A program made the translations under genes and the position numbers. The notes below the pieces were generated by a model, which was given only the letters and a program-made list of their open reading frames with translations, was not told the origin of the DNA and searched no databases. A DNA stretch of 41,784 nucleotides from Sphingomonas sp. Leaf412 (GTDB taxonomy: Bacteria > Pseudomonadota > Alphaproteobacteria > Sphingomonadales > Sphingomonadaceae), in the NCBI RefSeq assembly GCF_001425405.1, contig NZ_LMQP01000004.1, positions 305,273 to 347,056 on the forward strand, given 5' to 3'. Of the stretch, positions 16,597 through 24,981 are shown piece by piece (the first letter of the stretch is position 1; every line of letters starts with the position of its first letter).

Positions 16597-18159
16597 TTGT
16601 TCGATCTGGATGCGATCCGCACGTTGGCGGACATTCCCGCGGCGCAGGCGGCGGTGCGCGGCGATGCCGTCGCAGTATCGTTCGAGGGGCGCGACACGAC
16701 CTATGCCGCGCTCGATTCGGCCAGCGCACGGATGGCCGCGGCGCTGGTCGCCGCGGGTATCGGGGCGGGGGACCGCGTGGCGTTGCTGGCCAAGAACCAC
16801 GACGGCTGGTTCGCCGCCTTCTTCGGCGCGGCGCGGGCGCGGGCGTGCCTGGCGCCGATCAACTGCCGCCTGACCGCGCACGAGATCGGTTTCATCCTGG
16901 GCGACGCGGCACCGAAACTGCTCCTGGTGGGCGAGGATTTCTTCGCCACCGCGCTGGCGGCGGTCGCGGACCTGTCGGACAAGCCGCGACTGGTGGCGCT
17001 GTATGGTGCGCATCCCGCGTTCGAGCCGCTCGACACGTTCCTGTCCGGCGGCGGCGACCCGCCCGCCGATGCGCCGCGGATGGACGACGACGTGCTACAG
17101 CTGTACACTAGCGGCACGACCGGCCTTCCCAAGGGCGTGGTGCTGACGAATTTCACCTATCGCCGCTTCCTGGAACTGGCGACCGCGGTCGACGGCTTCG
17201 CCTACGATCCCGGCGACGTGGTGCTGACCGTCATGCCGCTGTTCCATGTCGCGGGCACCAACCTGTGCTTCACCGGGCTGGCGCAGGGCGGGCGCATCCT
17301 GCTGGTCAGGGATTTTGTGCCGGCGGATGTCATCGCGCTGATGCAGTCGGAGCGGATGGCGCACGGCTTCCTGGCGCCCGCGCTGATCGGCATGCTGCTG
17401 CAATCGCCCGCGATCCACGGCGCATCGTTCCCGGCGCTTAAGACGATCGCCTATGGCGCCTCGCCGATTTCGGAGGCGACGCTGATCCGCGCGCGGGAGG
17501 TGTTTGGCTGCGGCTTCGTGCAATTCTACGGCATGACCGAATCGGCGGGCAGCGGATCGACGCTGTCGCCCGGCAGCCACGACGAGCCGGGGCGGCTGAC
17601 GTCGTGCGGGAAGCCATGGCCGGGGGTGGAAATGGCGATCTTCGACCCCGACGGCAACGCGCTGGGCGACGACGAGATCGGGGAGATCATGATCCGCGGC
17701 GACATCGTCATGAAGGGATACTGGAACCGCGCGGAGGCGACGGCGGAGGCCCTGGCGGGCGGATGGCTGCGCACCGGGGACGCGGGCTATCGCGATGCCG
17801 ACGGCTATTATCACGTCCACGACCGGATCAAGGACATGATCGTGTCGGGCGGGGAGAACGTCTATCCCGCGGAGGTGGAGAATGCGATCGCGGGCTGCCC
17901 GGGCGTCGCGGACGTGGCGGTGATCGGGGTCCCCGACGCGCGCTGGGGCGAGGCGGTGAAGGCGCTGGTGGTCCTTGCCGAGGGCGCGGCGCCGGATGCG
18001 CAGGCGGTGATCGACTGGGCACGCGCGCGGATCGCGGGGTACAAGGCGCCCAAATCGGTGGAGTTCATCCCCGTCCTGCCGCGCAATCCGTCGGGCAAGG
18101 TCCTGCGCCGCGAGCTGCGCGCACCATACTGGCAGGGACACGGGCGGGCGGTGGGGTAG
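16597..18159 (+). CDS. Acyl-CoA synthetase (AMP-forming, fatty-acid/CoA ligase)
   Basis: A 520-residue ANL-superfamily ligase that activates a carboxylic acid with ATP and joins it to CoA. Seen: the phosphate-binding loop LYTSGTTGLPKGVV at about residue 168, the YGMTESAGSG motif near 310, GWLRTGDAGY with the hinge region, DRIKDMIVSGGENVYPAEVE, and the catalytic Lys in NPSGKVLRREL near the C-terminus. The start is TTG at 16597, chosen because AGGAGGGG lies at the right distance and no good ATG is near. It stands alone. The acid it uses is unknown; the acyl-CoA dehydrogenase pair at 2095-4289 might act on its product. Overall it resembles FadD3/FadD13-like ligases for medium or cyclic acids. 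Confidence 0.93.
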   Translation: MFDLDAIRTLADIPAAQAAVRGDAVAVSFEGRDTTYAALDSASARMAAALVAAGIGAGDRVALLAKNHDGWFAAFFGAARARACLAPINCRLTAHEIGFILGDAAPKLLLVGEDFFATALAAVADLSDKPRLVALYGAHPAFEPLDTFLSGGGDPPADAPRMDDDVLQLYTSGTTGLPKGVVLTNFTYRRFLELATAVDGFAYDPGDVVLTVMPLFHVAGTNLCFTGLAQGGRILLVRDFVPADVIALMQSERMAHGFLAPALIGMLLQSPAIHGASFPALKTIAYGASPISEATLIRAREVFGCGFVQFYGMTESAGSGSTLSPGSHDEPGRLTSCGKPWPGVEMAIFDPDGNALGDDEIGEIMIRGDIVMKGYWNRAEATAEALAGGWLRTGDAGYRDADGYYHVHDRIKDMIVSGGENVYPAEVENAIAGCPGVADVAVIGVPDARWGEAVKALVVLAEGAAPDAQAVIDWARARIAGYKAPKSVEFIPVLPRNPSGKVLRRELRAPYWQGHGRAVG

Positions 18160-18257
18160 CGGGCACGCCCGGCCCGTCCCGCCGTCCACCGCGCCGCGGC
18201 ATGGAGGACGGCACCGCCTTCACGCGATCCTAACCATCCCCGTCCTACCCGGCGGGA

Positions 18258-19565
18258 ATGTATCACGACCCCCGCCTGCACGAGACGCGCGCCGATCCGC
18301 GCCCGGCCTCTGCCGTGGGGCATGGCGTCGGCATCGCCGGGCTGGCGGGCCTGGGCGCGTGGATCGCGGTGGCGCGATGGTACGGGATGGACGGCCCGTA
18401 TGCGGCACTGGTCGGCGTGCTGGCGTGCGGGATACCGATGGTGCTGTGGTCGACGGCGGTCGACAAGGTACATCGCCGCCCGTCCACCGGCATCGACTGG
18501 ACGACCCCCCGGCCATGGCGCGAGACGATCGATGTCGGCCTGGTCAAGCTGGCCGGGCTCTGGACGACATGGGGCGCGATCGCGCTGCTCTACGCTACGT
18601 TCCGCTTCTACTGGCAGGGGCCGTACACCTTCGCGATGGGCACGCTGGCGGTGGCGGCGCCGATCCTGTTCGTCGCCTCCATTCCCTACGTCCTGTGGCT
18701 CGACCGATACCTGATCGAGCCACGCGACGGGGCGTGGAAGCTGGGCGCGTGGATGATCGGGGCCGCGCCGCTGGATGCGCCCGCGGTCGCGGGCCACGCG
18801 CGGGCATGGGCGGTGAAGGGATTCTTCCTCGCCTTCATGATCGCGATCGTGCCCGGCGGCTTCGGCGATTTCGTCCGCACCGACCTGTCGGCGGCGTGGC
18901 GCGATCCCGTGCGGCTCGCGGGCTGGCTCATCACCCTCATGTTCGTCGTCGACGTCGCCTTCGCCTGCGTCGGCTACCTGCTGACGATGCGCCCGCTGGA
19001 CGCGCACATCCGCAGCGCCGATCCCCATGCCGCCGCATGGACCGCCGCGCTGCTGTGCTATCCGCCCTTCATCATGATGGATGACGGGCGGCCGTTCGAC
19101 TATCGGCCGGGCACCGCGGAATGGTCCTACTGGATGGCGGGGCATCCGTGGCTGCTGGCCGTCACCGGCGCGGCGCTGGTCGCGCTGACCGCGATCTATG
19201 CCTGGGCGACGGTGGCGTTCGGGCTGCGCTTCTCCAACCTCACGCATCGCGGCATCCTGACCCACGGACCGTATGCATGGTCGCGGCATCCGGCCTATCT
19301 TTCGAAGAATTTGTTCTGGTGGCTGTCGACGATCCCGATCCTGTCGACCGGCAGCATGGTCGATGCGGCGCGGGCGACGATCCTGCTCGGAATGGTCAGC
19401 GGCATCTATTACTGGCGCGCGAAGACCGAGGAGCGGCATCTGGGCGCGGATCCCGCGTACGTCGCCTACAGCGCGTGGATGGTGCGCAACGGCGCGGTGC
19501 CGCGTTTCTGGCGCTGGGCGCGCGGGCCTCAGGCGGCGACGGCGCGGCGCAGCACGTCGGCATAG
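18258..19565 (+). CDS. Polytopic membrane protein with C-terminal ICMT/PEMT-like methyltransferase domain
   Basis: A 435-residue integral membrane protein with about nine or ten hydrophobic segments. The C-terminal third carries the isoprenylcysteine carboxyl methyltransferase/phospholipid methyltransferase signature: GILTHGPYAWSRHPAYLSKN at about residues 335-354, then EERHLGADPAYVAYSAW, the parts that bind S-adenosylmethionine at the membrane. The N-terminal two thirds is not recognised. In bacteria such proteins methylate lipids or small hydrophobic compounds. The 3' end overlaps the convergent desaturase gene by 37 bp (19529-19565). Together with the desaturase this suggests membrane lipid modification, which is inference. 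The ATG at 18258 has only a weak upstream GGCGGGA. Confidence 0.82.
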   Translation: MYHDPRLHETRADPRPASAVGHGVGIAGLAGLGAWIAVARWYGMDGPYAALVGVLACGIPMVLWSTAVDKVHRRPSTGIDWTTPRPWRETIDVGLVKLAGLWTTWGAIALLYATFRFYWQGPYTFAMGTLAVAAPILFVASIPYVLWLDRYLIEPRDGAWKLGAWMIGAAPLDAPAVAGHARAWAVKGFFLAFMIAIVPGGFGDFVRTDLSAAWRDPVRLAGWLITLMFVVDVAFACVGYLLTMRPLDAHIRSADPHAAAWTAALLCYPPFIMMDDGRPFDYRPGTAEWSYWMAGHPWLLAVTGAALVALTAIYAWATVAFGLRFSNLTHRGILTHGPYAWSRHPAYLSKNLFWWLSTIPILSTGSMVDAARATILLGMVSGIYYWRAKTEERHLGADPAYVAYSAWMVRNGAVPRFWRWARGPQAATARRSTSA

Positions 19566-20413
19566 CCCTTCGCGATGCAGGCATGGCCGTCGTAGAATCC
19601 GCGCGACGCCAGCAACCGATGCATCTCGCGCAACCGGTACGGCGGCACGCCCGCCGCCATGTGATGCTCCAGATGGAAACTGACGTGATTGGGGGCGATG
19701 AACAGCCGTTCCCACCAGCCGACCAGCGTGGTCGACGTGTTCATCCGCGGATCCAGGCTGGTCCGATCGCTCGCCACGCCATGCTCGCCGATCTGCCGCA
19801 ACCGGACGATCGCGGGATAGACGAACAGCAAGGCCACCCACCACAGGGCGTACGCCCACCATCCACCGGCCAGCGTACAGGCACCCAGTAGCAGGGCGTG
19901 AAACGCCAGCCACGGCCAGTGTTCCGCCATGTCGAAACGTTTCAACGCCTGCGCCTGATCGCGAAATCCGGTGCGTCCGGTCAGGTCGCGCGCGAACTTG
20001 CGCCGCAGCGAGTCGCGGGTGACCGGATAATGGCGGACGAAACCGATATCGGGGTCGTCGGGCGTACCGGCGTGGCGATGATGTTTCAGGTGATAGGTGC
20101 GATATTTCGCCAGCGAGGTCATCATCGGCACCCCCGCCAGCCAATGACCGACCTGCTCGTTCAGCCGTCGCGTGCGGAACAAGGCGTGATGCGCGCAGTC
20201 ATGGACCAGGATGCCCAGCCCCAGCTGCCGACCGCCGATCACCAGCACCGCCAGCGGGATGGTCAACGGCCAGCGTATCGCCATGGCGAAGGCGCCCGCG
20301 ATCAACGCCCAGTTGACGACAACCGTCCACCACGCGCGGGCGTTGGATGTGCGGGTCAGACGTGCCACTTCCTCGCGGGTCAGGACGTCGGTGAAACTCG
20401 TGGTTCGGGCCAT
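19529..20413 (-). CDS. Membrane fatty acid desaturase
   Basis: A 294-residue membrane di-iron desaturase. The three histidine boxes are present: HDCAHH (about residue 73), HLKHHRH (about 110) and HLEHH (about 246), which together bind the two irons. Four hydrophobic segments surround them. It introduces a double bond into, or hydroxylates, a lipid acyl chain or isoprenoid using O2 and an external electron donor. It is close in size to the short desaturases of Sphingomonadales. The start at 20413 lies only 35 bp from the divergent PaaX-like regulator, which is likely to control it. The 3' end overlaps the convergent methyltransferase gene. Substrate not determined. Confidence 0.92.
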   Translation of the reverse strand: MARTTSFTDVLTREEVARLTRTSNARAWWTVVVNWALIAGAFAMAIRWPLTIPLAVLVIGGRQLGLGILVHDCAHHALFRTRRLNEQVGHWLAGVPMMTSLAKYRTYHLKHHRHAGTPDDPDIGFVRHYPVTRDSLRRKFARDLTGRTGFRDQAQALKRFDMAEHWPWLAFHALLLGACTLAGGWWAYALWWVALLFVYPAIVRLRQIGEHGVASDRTSLDPRMNTSTTLVGWWERLFIAPNHVSFHLEHHMAAGVPPYRLREMHRLLASRGFYDGHACIAKGYADVLRRAVAA

Positions 20414-20461
20414 GTCATTTTGTAACGGGAAACGCGCGATTGGGTCAAATGGAATTACATG
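20411..20461. promoter_or_regulatory. Shared desaturase/PaaX-like promoter with dyad
   Basis: Only 35 bp separate the start codons of the divergent desaturase and regulator. The interval is AT-richer than its surroundings. The words CATGTCATT (20411-20419) and AATTACATG (20453-20461) form an inverted repeat with one mismatch, centred at 20436, and take in both start regions. A regulator bound here could repress both genes. This is a proposal from symmetry and spacing only. Confidence 0.4.
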
Positions 20462-21255
20462 ACTGGCGCACGCCGCTGTCGGCGCGCGCGGTGGCGCTGG
20501 CGTTCCTGTCGACGACGCGCGCACCGATGCGGACCGCCGCGCTGATCCGACGGGCGGAGATATGCGACGTCGACGGCGCGGCGGTGCGGATGGCGCTGGG
20601 ACGGCTGGTCCGCGACGGCGTGGTGGAGCAGCCCGCGCGGGGCCTGTACGCGATTGGCGCGCGCGGGCAGGCGGTGAACCGGCTTGCGCGCGGCTGGGCG
20701 CAGGCGGAGGCGCGGGTGCGCGACTGGCACGGCCGGTGGATCGTCGTGGCGGTGGACCACCTGGGCCGCGGCGACCGGCGCGCGCTGCGGCTGCGCGAAC
20801 GGGCGTTGCGGCTGACCGGACTGGTACGCGCGGACAGCGGATTGTGGGTGCGCCCCGACAATCTGGCGCTGCCGCTGCCCGATCTTGCGGCGCAGCTGTG
20901 CGCGCTGGGGCTGGAACCCGGCGCGCCGGTGCTGGGCGACGTCGCGGTTCCGGACCACGCCGCGGCGGCGTGGCGCGCCTTGTGGCCGGGGGAGGAGATC
21001 GCGGACGGATATCGCCACTGGATCGCGCAGATCGCGGCGAGCGAGGCGCGACTGCCGGGCCTGTCCGCGACGCAGGCGGCGCGCGAGACGTTGCTGCTGG
21101 GCCAGTCGGTCATCCGCGCGATCAACCTCGACCCGCTGCTGCCCGCCGCGATGGTGGATACCCGGTCGCGCCGCGACATGATCGAATCGATGCGGCGGTA
21201 CGACGCCACGGGAAAGGGATATTGGGCGACGATCGACCGCGCCGCGCGGCAGTGA
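20449..21255 (+). CDS. PaaX-like transcriptional regulator
   Basis: A 268-residue protein resembling PaaX, the phenylacetyl-CoA-responsive repressor, with an N-terminal winged helix (about residues 12-75, including AAVRMALGRLVRDGVVEQ and a GLYAIG wing) and a C-terminal helical ligand domain. The middle part WHGRWIVVAVDH fits the PaaX pattern. The ATG at 20449 is preferred; a TTG three codons upstream is possible. No phenylacetate degradation genes are in the window, so it is unlikely to be PaaX itself. Divergence from the desaturase points to control of that gene and itself, perhaps by an acyl-CoA. The effector is unknown. Confidence 0.82.
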   Translation: MELHDWRTPLSARAVALAFLSTTRAPMRTAALIRRAEICDVDGAAVRMALGRLVRDGVVEQPARGLYAIGARGQAVNRLARGWAQAEARVRDWHGRWIVVAVDHLGRGDRRALRLRERALRLTGLVRADSGLWVRPDNLALPLPDLAAQLCALGLEPGAPVLGDVAVPDHAAAAWRALWPGEEIADGYRHWIAQIAASEARLPGLSATQAARETLLLGQSVIRAINLDPLLPAAMVDTRSRRDMIESMRRYDATGKGYWATIDRAARQ

Positions 21256-21425
21256 CCGCCGCCGTCCGTCCCGTTCCGGGGCCTTAACCCTGCCCCTTCA
21301 TCCGTCCCGGCCCCGATTCCCGTTTCGGCACGAATTCGCCCGCGCCACCGGCTGGGCGCGGTGCCTGCGGTCGGTACGCAGGGCCGCGACGGGGCCGTGA
21401 CGGCGACCGCAAAAGGATCGAAACG

Positions 21426-22067
21426 ATGAAGGCTTTCCTCTCCGCCGCCGCCCTGGTGTCCCTCGCGATCGCGGTCCCCGCGGGGGCGGACATCGTCAGG
21501 GCGCTGCCGGGCGGGACCGCGGTCGCGATGCCGGTGACGCAGTCGTTCACGGCGGACCGGACGACGTTCGGGCCGATCACCTACGCCTCGACCGAGAGCA
21601 ATAGCGTGATCGGGTACGACAGGGGCTATGGCTTCGACAGCAACGGGTCGTGGAGCGGCGGCGACGCGATGGCGGGGCTGAACATCAACCGCGGCGCGAT
21701 GACCTTCACCTTCGCCAGCGCGGTGTCGGGCGTGGTGGCGGACATCAACTGGGCGGGCGGATACGGCGAGACGGTCACCGCCTCCATCTTCGATTCGTCG
21801 GCCAACCTCCTGGAGACGATCACCTTCGACGGCGGCAAGGGCAATATGCTGGCGCCGGGCTTCTGGGGCTTCTCGCGCACGTCCAACGACATCTCGTCGC
21901 TGGTGCTGAGCAACGGGTATATCGGCGCGCGCAGCTTCTCGATCGAGACGCTGGCGGGCGGGGTGCCGGAGCCGACGACCTGGGCGCTGATGATCCTGGG
22001 GATGGGGGCGGTCGGTGGCGCGATGCGCCGCCGGAACGCGACGAAGGCGCGGGTCGCCTTCGCCTGA
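21426..22067 (+). CDS. PEPxxWA-CTERM sorting-domain protein
   Basis: A 213-residue secreted protein. It has a signal peptide (MKAFLSAAALVSLAIAVPAGA) and a C-terminal PEP-CTERM-like tail: VPEPTTWALMILGMGAVG, a hydrophobic helix and an Arg cluster (MRRR). The PEPxxWA form is typical of sphingomonads and should be recognised by an exosortase, which cuts and passes the protein to the cell surface. The middle region is beta-rich and glycine/serine-rich, with no recognised catalytic residues. No exosortase gene is in the window. AAAGGA lies about eight bases before the ATG. A strong hairpin follows the stop codon. Surface function unknown. Confidence 0.9.
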   Translation: MKAFLSAAALVSLAIAVPAGADIVRALPGGTAVAMPVTQSFTADRTTFGPITYASTESNSVIGYDRGYGFDSNGSWSGGDAMAGLNINRGAMTFTFASAVSGVVADINWAGGYGETVTASIFDSSANLLETITFDGGKGNMLAPGFWGFSRTSNDISSLVLSNGYIGARSFSIETLAGGVPEPTTWALMILGMGAVGGAMRRRNATKARVAFA

Positions 22068-22074
22068 AGGACAG

Positions 22075-22098
22075 GCCCCTGCCCCGACGGGCAGGGGC
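22075..22098. terminator. Hairpin between convergent genes
   Basis: A perfect 10-bp stem, GCCCCTGCCC at 22075-22084 and GGGCAGGGGC at 22089-22098, with loop CGAC. It lies between the PEP-CTERM-type gene (plus) and gshA (minus), and could end transcription from both sides. There is no T-run, so strength as an intrinsic terminator is uncertain. Confidence 0.65.
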
Positions 22099-22107
22099 GT
22101 CCCGACG

Positions 22108-23481
22108 TCAGAAACTTTCTTCCGCGTATACGTTCGATACGTCGCCGCCCCATGCGCCGTGATAGCGGTCGAGCAGGCGCTGCGCCGGCACCTTCCCGCT
22201 GCGCACGATATCGTACAACGGTTCGATGAACCCGGTCTCGTCGTCGCCCGACCCGTTGTGCCGCGCGCGCGCCTCCAGCCCGCCATGCGCGATGTCGAGC
22301 ACCGGCCCCGCGATGTCGCGCAGCGTCCCCCCGCCCGCGATCGGCGCGGCGAGGCCCAGCTTCGGCACCGCGTCGCGCAGCGCCTGACGTTCCGCGATCG
22401 TCCACCCCTTCACCACGTCCCACGCCGCATCCAGCGCGGCATCGTCGTACAGCAGCCCGACCCACAACGCCGGCAGCGCGCAGATGCGGTTCCACGGCCC
22501 GCCGTCCGCGCCGCGCATTTCCAAAAACGTCTTCAGCCGCACTTCGGGGAAGGCGGTCGACAGATGGTCGTTCCAGTCGTCGATCGTCGGCTTCTCGCCC
22601 GGCAGGACCGACAGTTCGCCGCGCAGGAAATCGCGGAACGACAGCCCGGCGGCGTCGATGTAGCGCCCGTCGCGGTAGACGAAGTACATCGGCACATCGA
22701 GCATGTAGTCGGCGTAGCGGTCGTAGCCGAACCCGTCCTCGAACACGAACGGCAGCATGCCGGTGCGGTGCGGATCGGTGTCGGACCAGATGTTGCTGCG
22801 GAAGGACAGGAAGCCGTTGGGCTTTCCTTCCGTGAACGGCGAATTCGCGAACAATGCGGTCGCCAGCGGTTGCAGCGCGAGGCCGACGCGGAACTTCTTC
22901 GCCATGTCGGCTTCGCTGGCATAGTCCAGGTTCACCTGGATCGTGCAGGTGCGCAGCATCATGTCGAGGCCGAGCGACCCCACGCGCGGCATGTGGCGCA
23001 GCATGATGGCGTAGCGGCCCTTGGGCATGATCGGCAGTTCGGCCCGCGCCTTGTCCGGCCACATGCCGAGGCCGAGGAAGCCGATGCCCAGCTTCTCGCC
23101 CGCGGCCTTCACCTGCGCCAGGTGCCGCCCGGTTTCCGCGCAGGTCTGGTGGAGATTCTCCAGCGGGGCGCCCGACAGTTCGAACTGGCCCGCCGGTTCC
23201 AGGCTGATCGATCCGTCCGCGCCCGACATGGCGATGACGTTCCCGCCCTCCTCCACCGGTTTCCAGCCGTGCTGCACCAGCTCACCCAGCAAGGCACGGA
23301 TGCCCGCCTGTTCGTCGTAGGACGGGGCGTGATGATCGGCTACCGAATAGACGAACTTCTCGTGCTCGGTCCCGATGCGCCAGCGGTCGGCGGGTTTCTC
23401 GCCGCCCGCGAAATGCGCGATCAGCTGGTCGCGCGATTCGACGATGGGAGAGTTGCTGGATGAAACCGTCTTCGTCGTCAT
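22108..23481 (-). CDS. gshA: Glutamate-cysteine ligase (GCS2/plant-type)
   Basis: A 457-residue enzyme that joins glutamate and cysteine, the first step of glutathione synthesis, using ATP. It belongs to the plant/alphaproteobacterial type: GTEHEKFVYS near residue 37, SLEPAGQFELSGAPL near 93, MLRTCTIQVNLDY, FRSNIWSDTDPHRTGMLPF and TFLEMRGADGG are all characteristic. Length is as expected. It lies downstream of rsmE with a 166-bp gap, an arrangement I recall as common in Sphingomonadales. Its product supports the glutathione-dependent formaldehyde dehydrogenase also found in this window. Confidence in function is high. Confidence 0.96.
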   Translation of the reverse strand: MTTKTVSSSNSPIVESRDQLIAHFAGGEKPADRWRIGTEHEKFVYSVADHHAPSYDEQAGIRALLGELVQHGWKPVEEGGNVIAMSGADGSISLEPAGQFELSGAPLENLHQTCAETGRHLAQVKAAGEKLGIGFLGLGMWPDKARAELPIMPKGRYAIMLRHMPRVGSLGLDMMLRTCTIQVNLDYASEADMAKKFRVGLALQPLATALFANSPFTEGKPNGFLSFRSNIWSDTDPHRTGMLPFVFEDGFGYDRYADYMLDVPMYFVYRDGRYIDAAGLSFRDFLRGELSVLPGEKPTIDDWNDHLSTAFPEVRLKTFLEMRGADGGPWNRICALPALWVGLLYDDAALDAAWDVVKGWTIAERQALRDAVPKLGLAAPIAGGGTLRDIAGPVLDIAHGGLEARARHNGSGDDETGFIEPLYDIVRSGKVPAQRLLDRYHGAWGGDVSNVYAEESF

Positions 23482-23537
23482 GGCGCGCGCCTTACGCCGG
23501 GATGAACGGACGCGCTAGTGGGCGGGGGCCGCATCCG

Positions 23538-23555
23538 CGAATGTTGCGAATGTTG
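23538..23555. repeat. Tandem 9-bp repeat upstream of gshA
   Basis: Two exact copies of CGAATGTTG stand head to tail about 60 bp before the gshA start, inside the 166-bp gap between rsmE and gshA. It may be a regulator binding site or chance. Nothing else stands out in that gap. Confidence 0.45.
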
Positions 23556-23647
23556 AGGCGCCGGCGCGTTTTTGGCGGTCGCTCGCAACTTTGGATCGGG
23601 TGGCGGCATACCCCCTTATGCCCCTCGCCACGGATGTAGGACAGGCG

Positions 23648-24388
23648 CTACCAGTCCCCCGCCGCCGCCATCCACAGGGCGATCGCCGCCGCCGCCGCGG
23701 TGTCGGCGCGCAGGATGCGAGGGCCGAGCGCGATGCCCACCGCCTGCGGATGCGCGCGGACGAGCGCGCGTTCCTCGTCGTCGAAGCCGCCCTCCGGCCC
23801 GATCAGGATCGCCGCCGGACCGGGCCGGTCGCGCATCGCCGCCAAGGCGGGCGCGCCGCCCAGTTCGTCCGCGAAGAAGAGGCTGCGCGCCGCGGGCCAG
23901 TCGCGCAGCAGCGCGGCCAGCTTCACCGGTTCCGCCACCTGCGGCAGCGCGGTACGCCCGCATTGCTCCGCCGCCTCGATCATGTGCGCGCGCAGGCGGT
24001 CGGTGTTGGGCCGGTCCACCACCGTCCGTCGCGTGACGACGGGGACCAGTCGCGCGACGCCCAGTTCGCACGCCTTTTCCGCCATCCAGTCGACCCGCCC
24101 CTTCTTCAGCGGTGCGGCGACCAGCCACAGGTCGGGCACCGCCTCGCGCCCCGACAGGTGATCGGTGACGTCCAGGACGATATCGCGCTTGCCCACGCTG
24201 GCGGCGACGGCGAGCCATTCGCCGGTCGCGTCGTCGAACAGGCGGACCGGGTCGCCCGGTTTCGTCCGCATGACGCCGACGAGGTAATGCGCGGGCGGGC
24301 CGGACAGCGTCAACGGGCCGGGGGCGAGCGGCCGTTCCACATACAGGCGCGGGGTCGAGCGCGGCGGCCAGGCGGGAGTCGCGCCCAT
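23648..24388 (-). CDS. rsmE: 16S rRNA (uracil-1498-N3)-methyltransferase
   Basis: A 246-residue SPOUT-class methyltransferase that adds a methyl group to N3 of U1498 in 16S rRNA with S-adenosylmethionine. The knot-forming motifs are visible: LIGPEGGFDDEE at about residues 191-202 and LGPRILRADTAAAAAI at about 216-231 (usually LRxETA; here Asp replaces Glu). The N-terminal part with RLYVE and YLVGVMR is the PUA-like RNA-binding domain. The start ATG at 24388 directly follows the stop of the upstream small membrane-protein gene (TAGATG), so the two are coupled. Housekeeping gene. Confidence 0.95.
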   Translation of the reverse strand: MGATPAWPPRSTPRLYVERPLAPGPLTLSGPPAHYLVGVMRTKPGDPVRLFDDATGEWLAVAASVGKRDIVLDVTDHLSGREAVPDLWLVAAPLKKGRVDWMAEKACELGVARLVPVVTRRTVVDRPNTDRLRAHMIEAAEQCGRTALPQVAEPVKLAALLRDWPAARSLFFADELGGAPALAAMRDRPGPAAILIGPEGGFDDEERALVRAHPQAVGIALGPRILRADTAAAAAIALWMAAAGDW

Positions 24389-24550
24389 CTAGGGCCGCCC
24401 GCGCGCGAGCAGGAAGCGCGCGGCGAGGAACAGCAGGCCACCCCCGAGCGCGATCAGCAGGACGACGCCGGTCACCATGCCCGCCACGCGCAGGACCGCG
24501 AACAGCAACGCTTCGAAGAAGCGGCCGATCGCGACCGACAGGTGGATCAC
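24389..24550 (-). CDS. Small membrane protein (53 residues), unknown function
   Basis: A 53-residue protein that is mostly hydrophobic, with two short membrane segments (about residues 10-23 and 25-47) and a basic end (LLARGRP). The start is GTG at 24550, overlapping the stop of the DUF2147 gene (GTGA); its TAG stop touches the rsmE start. Tight packing on both sides and a clean membrane pattern argue that it is real. No family is recognised. Confidence 0.7.
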   Translation of the reverse strand: MIHLSVAIGRFFEALLFAVLRVAGMVTGVVLLIALGGGLLFLAARFLLARGRP

Positions 24551-24981
24551 CGCGCCTTCTTCGCGGGCGGCTTCGCCGATGGGGCGGCGACGCGGGTCCA
24601 GCGCTGCGCCTTGCACCCCAGCATCCCGAACAGGCACCCGGTGGCGACCAGCGTGTCGCGCCCGTCCAGCGCCAGCGTGCCGTCGACGGTGGTACCGACG
24701 TCGGGGACGAACACGCTGCCCTCCCACCCCCCGTCGGGTCCGCGGCGGAAATCGCGCAGCAATTGCGTGCCGACCAGGTCGGGCGTGCCGCCGGCGGCGG
24801 CGTCCGCCTTCGCTCGCTCGCTCGCCGCGACGACGGTGCCGCACAGGCCGGGGCCGCACGGGGCGACGCGGATGCGGACGCTGTCGCCCGGATTGCGCCA
24901 GGTGCCGGCGATGGATTGGGCCGACGCGGCGGCGGGCGTGGCGATGGCGGCGACGGCCGCGAGGAAGGGAAGGATACGCAT
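24547..24981 (-). CDS. DUF2147 secreted protein
   Basis: A 144-residue protein with a cleavable signal peptide (about residues 1-22, ending AASAQ) and a DUF2147 domain, recognised by IAGTWRNPGDSVRIRVAPCG and LCGTVV near the mature N-terminus. DUF2147 domains are small periplasmic beta-barrel-like folds of unknown function. The C-terminal end is rich in Ala, Pro and Lys. A pair of Cys residues occurs at GPCG/GLCG and another in TGCLFGMLGC, so disulphides are possible. It heads an operon with the 53-residue membrane protein and rsmE. ATG at 24981 is clear from the signal peptide. Confidence 0.85.
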   Translation of the reverse strand: MRILPFLAAVAAIATPAAASAQSIAGTWRNPGDSVRIRVAPCGPGLCGTVVAASERAKADAAAGGTPDLVGTQLLRDFRRGPDGGWEGSVFVPDVGTTVDGTLALDGRDTLVATGCLFGMLGCKAQRWTRVAAPSAKPPAKKAR

